Of a stretch of 64,000 bases of DNA, positions 36,424 to 43,264 are shown one piece after another. Position 1 is the first letter of the stretch; each line of letters starts with the position of its first letter. The stretch covers positions 1,240,001 through 1,304,000 of the forward strand of contig NZ_JAKLUA010000001.1 of NCBI RefSeq assembly GCF_022012435.1. The letters are read 5' to 3'. Origin of the DNA: Bradyrhizobium zhengyangense (GTDB lineage: Bacteria; Pseudomonadota; Alphaproteobacteria; Rhizobiales; Xanthobacteraceae). Made by a program: the position numbers and the translations under genes. The notes under the pieces were generated by a model, which was given only the letters and a program-made list of their open reading frames with translations, searched no databases and was not told the origin of the DNA.

Positions 36424-37563
36424 ATGAACGTGCATGCTGCGGGCGATCTCAAGACCACCGGCCTCACCCATCCGAACGGCGCACCGCTCCGCCTCAACGC
36501 CCAGGACTTCGTTGCGATCGATCGCGACAGGAATGCCAAGTTCGAAGCGACCTACCGTCCGCAAGCGCTTTACAATCGCGCCAACGAAGGCTTTCACGCC
36601 AACAACGAGACCTTCCTGCTCCACGAGGTCGCGACCAACCTGCCGATCTATCGCCCCGACACCGGCCCCACCGACTTCCATCTGCACCTGCCCCCCGGCG
36701 GCTTTCAGCTCGTGCTGGTCACCTCGGGCGCGTTCACCTTCGACTATGACGGGCGCTGGTACAATGTCGGCCCCGGCGCGGTGATGCTGCAAAGCGCGAT
36801 CGTGCACCGCCAGCTGTTCTACACCTGGTCGGGTTTGCCAACCGAAGAGAATTTGAAGACGCCGCAGACCGTGGTGCCGGATCCGATTTCGATGGGCTAT
36901 TCCGGCAAATTCCTCGAAGCCTTCATCACCGATCCCACCACCTTCCCGAACCCGACCATCGTCGGTCCGGATCAGATCAACGAAGACGAAACGCCGCGCG
37001 TGGCCTGGAGCCATCCGCTGCATGATCGTCCCACTGACGCCGGCTTCTGGCTCCAGGATCCCCTCGCGCTGGATGCGCTCTACAAGCCGCTCACCGACGG
37101 TTCGGTCAAATCGGCCCAGCAGGTTTACGTGCGCGATATCGGCATCGAGATTCCGAGCGGTCATCTCGTGACCGGCCACGTCATCGCAACTGATCCGCGT
37201 GGGCACGCGCTCCTGCCGAAGAGTACGTCTGCGACCGCGGACGCGTCGTGCTTTGCCAAGGGCGAGGTCGTGATCTATCGCGTCATTCGCGGCAGCGCCG
37301 AGTTCAAGAAGAAGGATAGCGAGCGCTTCGAGCTCTCTGCCGGCGATGTGGTGACGGCGGGCAAGGATGCGATCAGCCTCGTCGGCCTCGCCGAGAACAC
37401 CCACCTGCTTCGGCTCGGTCTTCTCAAGGGCATCAACGATCTTCGCAGCTGGACCCCGACGCAGCGCGACGAGATCGACGGCCTGGCCAGCCAGATCATC
37501 ACGCAGAGGGACATTCGTCCGCTGCGCACCGAAGGCAAACCGGTCGGATATCTCTACGCGTAA
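36424..37563 (+). CDS. Cupin-fold protein, homogentisate-dioxygenase-like shape
   Basis: 379-residue protein with two cupin-like regions: first near residues 75-140 (FHLHLPPGGFQLVLVTSGAF, DYDGRWYNVGPGAVML) and second near 270-340 (VVIYRVIRGSAEFK, FELSAGDVVTAG). This bicupin layout is used by dioxygenases and isomerases, but the metal-binding His clusters are not obvious enough to assign a reaction. Starts at ATG 36424. It ends at a good hairpin terminator. Confidence 0.75.
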   Translation: MNVHAAGDLKTTGLTHPNGAPLRLNAQDFVAIDRDRNAKFEATYRPQALYNRANEGFHANNETFLLHEVATNLPIYRPDTGPTDFHLHLPPGGFQLVLVTSGAFTFDYDGRWYNVGPGAVMLQSAIVHRQLFYTWSGLPTEENLKTPQTVVPDPISMGYSGKFLEAFITDPTTFPNPTIVGPDQINEDETPRVAWSHPLHDRPTDAGFWLQDPLALDALYKPLTDGSVKSAQQVYVRDIGIEIPSGHLVTGHVIATDPRGHALLPKSTSATADASCFAKGEVVIYRVIRGSAEFKKKDSERFELSAGDVVTAGKDAISLVGLAENTHLLRLGLLKGINDLRSWTPTQRDEIDGLASQIITQRDIRPLRTEGKPVGYLYA

Positions 37564-37568
37564 GCCGA

Positions 37569-37596
37569 AAAAAACGGCCCGCCGAAGCGGGCCGCA
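37569..37596. terminator. Bidirectional rho-independent terminator
   Basis: CGGCCCGC-CGAA-GCGGGCCG with an A-run before it (AAAAAAACGGCC...), so the minus-strand transcript ends in U. It lies between the convergent cupin and stress-protein genes. Confidence 0.8.
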
Positions 37597-37606
37597 GAAA
37601 GCTCAC

Positions 37607-38227
37607 TTAGCGCAGTGCCCCGCCGTAGAGCTGCCGCTCCTTGCGGACCTCTTCGGCACCATAAGGCTGGCTCGCAGGATCAAACGACTTCCATCCGCTC
37701 TTTTGCCAGGCGACACTGCGGTCCCGCAAATTGACAGCGGACTCGTTCAAGATCGAATCGAACCGGGATCGGTCGGCATCTGCGACCCGCGCCGACACCA
37801 GCGTACCCCCGCGACGAACGCCCTCGGCATAGGAGTCTGCATCCTCCCGCGAAACGCCGGCCTCGGTGAGCGCACCGACGACGCCGCCAGTCGCAGCTCC
37901 AGCGGCGGCACCGACTGCAGTCGCGGCCAGCCAGCCGGCTGCGACAACAGGTCCGAGGCCGGGGATCGCCAGCAAGCCAAGGCCGGCCAAAAGACCCGCG
38001 GTACCACCCACGCCCGCACCGATGCCGGCACCTTTTCCGGCACCTTCGGCGCGATCGTCGACGCCATCGCGATCGCGATCGACCTTCTTGTCGCTGTTGA
38101 ACCAGCTGTCGGAATTGTTGGCGACGATGCTGATGTCAGAATGCGGCACGCCGGCAGCCTCGAGCCGCTGAACCGCCCGCTGGGCGTCGCTGTATTTGTC
38201 GTAAAGACGGGAAATCGTAACAGTCAT
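37607..38227 (-). CDS. YflT/general-stress-protein-like, glycine-zipper protein
   Basis: 206-residue protein. Residues 1-45 (TVTISRLYDKYSDAQRAVQR, LEAAGVPHSDISIVANN) resemble the YflT/general stress protein 17M domain; the middle (about 65-115) is a glycine-alanine-rich membrane or amphipathic stretch (GAGIGAGVGGTAGLLAGLG), and the C-terminal part is soluble (SREDADSYAEGVRRGGTL). Such proteins occur in stress regulons of rhizobia. It is preceded, 12 bp upstream, by a small secreted-protein gene on the same strand. Confidence 0.85.
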   Translation of the reverse strand: MTVTISRLYDKYSDAQRAVQRLEAAGVPHSDISIVANNSDSWFNSDKKVDRDRDGVDDRAEGAGKGAGIGAGVGGTAGLLAGLGLLAIPGLGPVVAAGWLAATAVGAAAGAATGGVVGALTEAGVSREDADSYAEGVRRGGTLVSARVADADRSRFDSILNESAVNLRDRSVAWQKSGWKSFDPASQPYGAEEVRKERQLYGGALR

Positions 38228-38239
38228 GTTGATTCTTTC

Positions 38240-38575
38240 TTACTTGGTTGAATTGACGTTGCCTTGGAAGTCGACGCTGACCGCGGCGGCCGATCCACCC
38301 TTACTGGCCTGGCCGCGCCAAACACCCTTGTCGTCCTTCTTCAGCGCGGTGACGTTGGCATACCCGGCGTCTTCGATCTTCGACTTGGCTTGTCCTTCAG
38401 TGAAACTGTTGCGACCGGCGACCGGCGCGTCGGAGTTGTTCTTCCCCGAACTATTAACCGCGTTGTTGTTCGGTCCTGATTGCGCCGGCGGATTTTGCGC
38501 CGAAGCCGGAGCTGTCGCCAATGCCGTGGCAGCCGCAAGTAAAGAAATACAAACGAAGAGTGATGGACGTTTCAT
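38240..38575 (-). CDS. Small secreted protein
   Basis: 111-residue protein with a signal peptide (MKRPSLFVCISLLAAATALA ... ASAQ) and a mature domain resembling a small PepSY/BON-like fold (FTEGQAKSKIEDAGYANVTA, DKGVWRGQASKGGSAAAVSV). This small exported protein type is common in Bradyrhizobium and Methylobacterium. It is co-transcribed with the downstream stress-like gene (12 bp). RBS GGAG precedes the ATG at 38575. Confidence 0.8.
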   Translation of the reverse strand: MKRPSLFVCISLLAAATALATAPASAQNPPAQSGPNNNAVNSSGKNNSDAPVAGRNSFTEGQAKSKIEDAGYANVTALKKDDKGVWRGQASKGGSAAAVSVDFQGNVNSTK

Positions 38576-38700
38576 GATTGTCTCCAGAGTATAAGGAGTA
38601 AGCCAAGCCCCCATCGGAGCTTTCGTTCCTCCGTATTCGCTTCGAGACATCGCGTTCGCGGTCACAACTGGCAGCGGCTGGGCCCGTCCCTGCGTGTTGG

Positions 38701-38904
38701 CTAATCCCGCGGCCGGCGCCCTGGAGAGGTCAGACAAGTGTTGATATCGGCGGCGATCGTGTTGCGGTGTGCTCTCTTCAAGAGTGCATCGCGTTCTGCA
38801 CCGGGTTCGAGGCGCGCGGCCTGCTCACGCAGGCTTACGGCATCGGCCGCCAAACGCTCGCCGAGCGAACTCGCCCGACGTACGCGGTTGCGCTTCTCAG
38901 TCAT
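38701..38904 (-). CDS. Small hypothetical protein, 67 aa
   Basis: 67-residue protein (MTEKRNRVRRASSLGERLAA ... ALLKRAHRNTIAADIN) ending CLTSPGRRPRD. It looks like a small family I recall in Bradyrhizobiaceae, with an LREQA-x-LxPGxERDALL repeat-like core. The start overlaps the stop of the upstream Cys-rich gene by 4 bp (ATGA at 38901-38904). No function known. Confidence 0.65.
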   Translation of the reverse strand: MTEKRNRVRRASSLGERLAADAVSLREQAARLEPGAERDALLKRAHRNTIAADINTCLTSPGRRPRD

Positions 38905-39440
38905 GACAAGTGTCCCCGCCGCGGGTGTGGAATCGACGAGATCGCGCCTGTGCGCCCTGGCGGCAAGGGCCGTGCGACCGGCGCTACCGCGCCGTCGAGC
39001 CAATCCTGCGTCTCGGCAAGAGCGAGCCAGGAAGCGTTCATGCGCCTGAATTGCCTGCGCGTCGCGTCGTCGGAAGCGCTGTCTTCCAACGTCAAGCAGC
39101 GCCCGGCGTTTTCGCGAAGGTGCTCGGACTGGCTGGATTGGCTATCCGCACTTCTCGCTGGATAGTCGGAGGTCCGCCAGGAGTTGCAGCACTCAGAACA
39201 CCGCCATTGATAGACGACATCGCCGCTGGGCAGGTAAGTTGAATATTCCGGAGCCTTGGCGAGGCGCCCGCACGCATTGCAGCCCTCGGTGCCTCGCGAC
39301 GGGAACAGTTGGCTTCTGTCCTGGCCCCCTCTGGAGGTCCAACGACGCTTGGCTTCGCGCCAAAGATGCAAGGGATACAGTGCAACGTTCAACGGGCGCC
39401 TCCTGTTTTTGGCGGGAGCGCGGGAACGTCTCTCGGTCAC
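38901..39440 (-). CDS. Zinc-ribbon-like protein, about 179 aa
   Basis: Frame from a GTG at 39440. The middle has two CxxC pairs (GCNACGRLAKAPEYSTY, QWRCSECCNSWRTSDYP) in zinc-ribbon style, and the C-terminal part (SEHLRENAGRCLTLEDSAS, RRMNASWLALAETQDWLDG) matches a small helical family common in Bradyrhizobium. The fusion of both parts is plausible but could hide a frameshift. The N-terminus before the ribbon is basic and of uncertain start. It overlaps the 67-aa gene by 4 bp. Confidence 0.55.
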   Translation of the reverse strand: MTERRSRAPAKNRRRPLNVALYPLHLWREAKRRWTSRGGQDRSQLFPSRGTEGCNACGRLAKAPEYSTYLPSGDVVYQWRCSECCNSWRTSDYPARSADSQSSQSEHLRENAGRCLTLEDSASDDATRRQFRRMNASWLALAETQDWLDGAVAPVARPLPPGRTGAISSIPHPRRGHLS

Positions 39441-39765
39441 CGGTGCCTGTCAGGTCCGTGCCAGTGATACCTTGCATATGGTGCCTCGAATGACATTCGC
39501 CAGAGCGCGGCCATCAGAAGCCGGCCGGAGGCGTTGAAGCAATGATCACGACCACACCTGCTTTACCGCATCGATTGGAGTGAGGAACAAATGTCCGATC
39601 CCCCTGTTGCGTCTGCACCAGGTGCCCCGTGAACGCGCATGTCGTACCCAAGGGGGAGATTCGGCCGCGCATGGACTTGGTCGGCACGACCAACGCGACG
39701 TCCGGCTCGGCACGGTTTCGGGCGGACTATTCTCTCAACAGCTGACCGGTTCAGCGAAAGCATTC
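39441..39765. other. Intergenic region, 325 bp, with promoter candidate
   Basis: Separates the zinc-ribbon gene (minus) from the alpha/beta-hydrolase gene (plus). It holds an EcfG-like promoter (39584-39608) and two very short ORFs (39591-39632 and 39629-39745) overlapping by GTGA, which are not strong enough to call as genes. Confidence 0.5.
39584..39608 (+). promoter_or_regulatory. Candidate EcfG-type promoter (GGAAC-N16-TGTT)
   Basis: GGAAC at 39584-39588 is followed after 16 bases by TGTT at 39605-39608, close to the consensus GGAAC-N16/17-CGTT. It would start a transcript about 150 bp before the ATG of the alpha/beta-hydrolase gene at 39766. Confidence 0.45.
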
Positions 39766-40773
39766 ATGCGCATTCTGAAAAAACGTTCGCCGTCCCTGAC
39801 GGCCACGACCCTTCTTGCCCTCGCGGAACATCCCTTCGCCTCCGCGCTCATCGCAACAGCCGGCGTGATGGCCGCGACCGCAATCGTCAATCGGCGGCTT
39901 GCCGACAAGGCACAGCGCGATAACCCGCCCCAGGGACGGTTCATCGACATCGACGGCGTCCGCCTGCACTATGTCGAGCGAGGAACCGGCCGTCCTCTGG
40001 TCCTGTTCCATGGCAATGGCAGCATGATCCAGGATTTCGAGTCCAGTGGACTGATCGATCTCGCCGCCAGGGACTATCGCGTCATCGTGTTCGATCGTCC
40101 GGGCTTCGGCCACAGCCTGCGGCCCCGCAACGTCGTGTGGACCCCAGCGGCCCAGGCCGATCTCTTCAAGGATGCGCTTGCGCATCTCGGCGTCGAGAAG
40201 GCGATCGTGCTCGGCCATTCCTGGGGAGCGTCGGTTGCGGTCTCCCTGGCAAGCCGGCACCCAGCAATGGTCGAGGCGCTGGTGCTGGCATCGGGCTATT
40301 ATTTTCCGACGGCTCGCACCGATGCGATGATGGCAATGGCCGGGCCGGCAATCCCTGGATTTGGCGATATCCTCAGTCACACGATTTCACCGATCCTCAG
40401 CCGCCTGATGTGGCCGGCGATGCTGCGGCAGCTTTTCGGACCGAAATCCGTCCCGCAAAAATTCGACGGCTTCCCCAAAGCACTGGCCGTGCGTCCATCG
40501 CAGCTTCGTGCCGGCGCCGCCGAGGCAGCGCTGATGGTCCCCGCTGCAATGCTGTCTGCGAAAGCCTACGGCGAACTGGCCATGCCGGTCACCATCCTGG
40601 CCGGGGAGGACGATCGCCTGATCGACATCGACGAGCAGTCCGGGCGGCTGCATGACGAAATCAAGCACAGCAAAATGCACCGCGTTCCAAACGCAGGACA
40701 CATGATCCAGCAGTCCGATACAGCCGACTTGATGGCTGCGGTCGACGAGGCCGCGGCGCAAACGCTGCATTGA
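39766..40773 (+). CDS. Alpha/beta-hydrolase with N-terminal membrane anchor
   Basis: 335-residue hydrolase. A hydrophobic stretch at about residues 20-45 (FASALIATAGVMAATAIVNR) suggests a membrane anchor or signal anchor. The core shows HGNGS, the nucleophile elbow LGHSWGASVA, an Asp in GEDDR and a His in PNAGH, i.e. a complete catalytic triad. The family includes haloalkane dehalogenase- and epoxide-hydrolase-like enzymes; substrate is unknown. Start ATG 39766; the longer frame upstream runs into the intergenic region. Confidence 0.85.
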   Translation: MRILKKRSPSLTATTLLALAEHPFASALIATAGVMAATAIVNRRLADKAQRDNPPQGRFIDIDGVRLHYVERGTGRPLVLFHGNGSMIQDFESSGLIDLAARDYRVIVFDRPGFGHSLRPRNVVWTPAAQADLFKDALAHLGVEKAIVLGHSWGASVAVSLASRHPAMVEALVLASGYYFPTARTDAMMAMAGPAIPGFGDILSHTISPILSRLMWPAMLRQLFGPKSVPQKFDGFPKALAVRPSQLRAGAAEAALMVPAAMLSAKAYGELAMPVTILAGEDDRLIDIDEQSGRLHDEIKHSKMHRVPNAGHMIQQSDTADLMAAVDEAAAQTLH

Positions 40774-40800
40774 ATCTGGGCGCGGCGCGACTTCGAATTA

Positions 40801-40825
40801 GGAACGTCGATGACAGCGCCAGGTT
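40801..40825 (+). promoter_or_regulatory. Candidate EcfG-type promoter (GGAAC-N16-GGTT)
   Basis: GGAAC at 40801-40805, then GGTT at 40822-40825 (N16). Consensus GGAAC-N16/17-CGTT, so the -10 differs at one base. The predicted start site is about 27 bp before the catalase ATG at 40860. Fits a stress-induced catalase. Confidence 0.5.
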
Positions 40826-40859
40826 GTGCCTTGCATTCTCCCGCCAATCAGAGGTCTTC

Positions 40860-42155
40860 ATGTATCATCACGTCAAAAAGCTCATGTTCACAGTCCGGGT
40901 CGACGAGCCCGATCCTCGCTTCGGCAACATGCTGCTGGAACAGTTCGGCGGGGCCAACGGCGAGTTGGCGGCCGCCATGCAATATTCTATCCAGGGTCTG
41001 AATTGCGAAGACCCGGATCGCAAGGATCTCCTGATGGACATCGGCACCGAGGAACTGAGCCATCTCGAAGTCGTCGGCTCGCTTGCGCGGCTGCATTTGA
41101 AGCCCATGAAGTTCGACAGGGACGCGGCGGAAGCCGATCCTTTGATCGCGATCGCCGGAGGCGGTGGTGTCAGCCTGTGTAATTCGCAAGGCAACGCCTG
41201 GACGGCCGACTACCTCAAGATCACCGGCGAACTCGACGTCGATCTGCGCAGCAACATTGCCGCCGAAGCGCGGGCCAAGATCGTCTATGAGCGCCTGATC
41301 AACTTCTGTGACGACGCGGGCACGAAGGACGCCCTGCAGTTCCTGATGACGCGGGAAATCACCCACATGAAGGCGTTCTCGCGCGCGCTGGAAAGCATGA
41401 ACAAGCCCACGTTCAGCATCGGCCGCATCGCTCCGACGCCCGGTCTCGTGGACCAGTTCTTCAATGACTCGACAGGGTCCGGCGATAACGGCGAAATCGA
41501 CACACGAGGTCCCTGGAACGAGGGCGACGACTGGGTTTTCATGGAATCCCCGGCACTCCAAAGCGGCGATACCGGCGCGGCGCCGTCGATCGTTGCCGAA
41601 AGTTCGCCATCGGAGCCTCTCGTTGGTCTTGACGACCTGCTGCTCGATCAGCTGCGGGACCTTCTACACGCCGAGAAGCAGTTGACGAAAGCGCTACCTC
41701 AAATGATCGAGGCCGCACGCTACGACCAGCTCGCCGAACTGTTTACCGTTCATCTGGCCGAAACCGAAGCGCAGATCGAGCGTCTTGACGAGTGCTTCGA
41801 ACAGCTCGGGAAGAAGCCGCGCGCCAAGCCTTGCAAGGGAATGCAGGGACTTGTCGAAGAGGGCGACGAAGTGATCAAGGAAGGCTCCAAGAAGGACGAC
41901 GCGGCCGCGGACCTTGGCTTGATCGGCGCGGCTCAACGTGTCGAGCACTACGAGATTGCGGGTTACACGACTGCTCGCAACCTTGCGCAGCAATTGCGCC
42001 ACAGCGGGGTGGTCGCACTGCTGTCGAAGAATCTGGCCGAGGAGGAGAACGCGGATCAGTTGCTCAATCAGATCGCACGTTCCTTGATGTCGGTGGCGAA
42101 AATGCCGGCTGCTATCGAGCAGAGCTTCGTCGAGGATGAGCCCGCCGGCGAATAA
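40860..42155 (+). CDS. Manganese catalase fused to DUF892 ferritin-like domain
   Basis: 431-residue protein. Residues 1-230 are a manganese (non-haem) catalase that dismutates H2O2 at a di-Mn site: Glu35, Glu65 and His68 (GTEELSHLE), Glu144 (IVYERL), and His169 (REITHMKAF) match the ligands of known Mn catalases. After a linker, residues about 257-425 are a DUF892/YciE-type four-helix bundle (LLLDQLRDLLHAEKQLTKAL ... EHYEIAGYTTARNLA). Most Mn catalases lack the second part. The start is ATG 40860. An EcfG-like promoter lies 35 bp upstream. Confidence 0.92.
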   Translation: MYHHVKKLMFTVRVDEPDPRFGNMLLEQFGGANGELAAAMQYSIQGLNCEDPDRKDLLMDIGTEELSHLEVVGSLARLHLKPMKFDRDAAEADPLIAIAGGGGVSLCNSQGNAWTADYLKITGELDVDLRSNIAAEARAKIVYERLINFCDDAGTKDALQFLMTREITHMKAFSRALESMNKPTFSIGRIAPTPGLVDQFFNDSTGSGDNGEIDTRGPWNEGDDWVFMESPALQSGDTGAAPSIVAESSPSEPLVGLDDLLLDQLRDLLHAEKQLTKALPQMIEAARYDQLAELFTVHLAETEAQIERLDECFEQLGKKPRAKPCKGMQGLVEEGDEVIKEGSKKDDAAADLGLIGAAQRVEHYEIAGYTTARNLAQQLRHSGVVALLSKNLAEEENADQLLNQIARSLMSVAKMPAAIEQSFVEDEPAGE

Positions 42156-42178
42156 GTCAGCACCTGGGCGTTGAGGAG

Positions 42179-42201
42179 GCGGTCCCACTCCGTGGGGCCG
42201 C
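42179..42201 (+). terminator. Hairpin downstream of the Mn-catalase gene
   Basis: GCGGTCCCAC-TCC-GTGGGGCCGC, a 10-bp stem with one G-T pair, shortly after the catalase stop. A T-run is missing, so termination may be weak. Confidence 0.45.
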
Positions 42202-42256
42202 TGATTGCTAACACATTCCGATTTTACAAACCGCAAGGCGGTTGGAAAGAATCAGC

Positions 42257-42406
42257 ATGACCCCGAGGATCAAGGAGCATACCTGCCCGCTGTGCAATGG
42301 CACCGGCTTTCCCAAATCCATCCAGACCGCTCACCCCGGCCGTAAAATCTATCCGATCAAATGCGAGGTCTGCCAAGGCAAGGGAAAGATCACAGACATC
42401 GAGTGA
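42257..42406 (+). CDS. 49-aa DnaJ-type zinc-finger-like protein
   Basis: Short ORF with two CxxC-x-G-x-G style motifs (CPLCNGTGF and CEVCQGKGK), the repeat of DnaJ Cys-rich modules, so it probably binds one zinc. The start is ATG 42257; no J-domain is present. RBS is weak (AAAGA). Similar stand-alone CxxCxGxG peptides exist in many proteobacteria without a known role. Confidence 0.6.
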   Translation: MTPRIKEHTCPLCNGTGFPKSIQTAHPGRKIYPIKCEVCQGKGKITDIE

Positions 42407-42555
42407 AGTGATCAATGCCTCGATCTGCCGATTTCAAGGGTGCGTGTGACCTAGGCTCCTCTGCTACAGGTCTTGCCTATTGAAGCGCTTGCCCCTCCGC
42501 AAACGGGACTGGTAGTTCAGAGGCGATCGAATGCGCCTGGAGCATCAGCTCGCCC

Positions 42556-43023
42556 GTGAGCCCTGCCGTCACCAGAACCTGCGGAAGCTGCACCGCCTGC
42601 TGCGATGGCTGGCTGCAGATCGAGGTGCGCGGCCACAAGGTGGGCAAAGGGCAGCCCTGCCCGTTCAGCGTCGCGCATCAATGCGCGATCTATCCCGAAC
42701 GTCCGCAGCATCCCTGCCGCGAATTCATCTGCGGCTGGCTGGTTGCATCGAGCCCGCTGCCGGATTGGATGCGCCCTGACCAATCCAGCATGATCATGCT
42801 CGCCGCCAATTTCCTCTGGCGCGGCCTGCCGGTCGACGTCGCGGTGCCGGTCGGCGAGCAGCCGAAGAAGAAAGCGCTGGACTGGCTGACGCAGTTTTGC
42901 GCCGAGAACAAGCGGCTGCTGGTCTACCAGATCGGCGATGAGTGGTTCGCGTTCGGCCCGCCCCTGTTCCAGACCGACATCGCCAGCCGTCTCGCCCGCG
43001 GCGAAACGCCGTGGGGCGATTGA
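42556..43023 (+). CDS. Cysteine-cluster protein (YkgJ-like)
   Basis: 155-residue protein with a GTG start at 42556. The N-terminal CGSCTACCDGW and later CAIYPERPQHPCREFICGW make a cysteine cluster of YkgJ/UPF0153 type, likely binding zinc or an Fe-S centre. No membrane segment. Function unknown. It is flanked by the small zinc-finger ORF and a porin. Confidence 0.78.
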   Translation: MSPAVTRTCGSCTACCDGWLQIEVRGHKVGKGQPCPFSVAHQCAIYPERPQHPCREFICGWLVASSPLPDWMRPDQSSMIMLAANFLWRGLPVDVAVPVGEQPKKKALDWLTQFCAENKRLLVYQIGDEWFAFGPPLFQTDIASRLARGETPWGD

Positions 43024-43184
43024 AGCAAGCCCAAGGCAAGTCTTCAAACCCACTAGCCTTTTTGGCGCGAAGGCGGCCGCGTCCGCCGCAATGCGGCAGA
43101 TCGCCGCGCGACACACTTTGCGAGGAATAGTTGCTCGCTAGCCACACTCCGTCGGGAAAGCGACCAGCATCATACCAATCTGAT

Positions 43185-43206
43185 TGTATACGGTATCTGG
43201 CATACA
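43185..43206. promoter_or_regulatory. Inverted repeat upstream of the porin gene
   Basis: TGTAT and ATACA flank 12 bases in the 241-bp gap before the porin gene; the left half is TTGTATAC, a half-site style used by FCD-type GntR regulators. A possible operator about 60 bp before the ATG. Confidence 0.35.
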
Positions 43207-43264
43207 TTACCTTCCACTTTATCCCGGACCCATCTGAGAGTCCGCGGCGATAAAGGGGAAACCA

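Noticed and set aside
38576..38640. GGAAC on the minus strand before the small secreted gene, as another EcfG promoter
   Set aside because: GGAAC lies at 38625-38629, but the -10 at 16 bases is GCTT, two mismatches from CGTT. Too weak to list.
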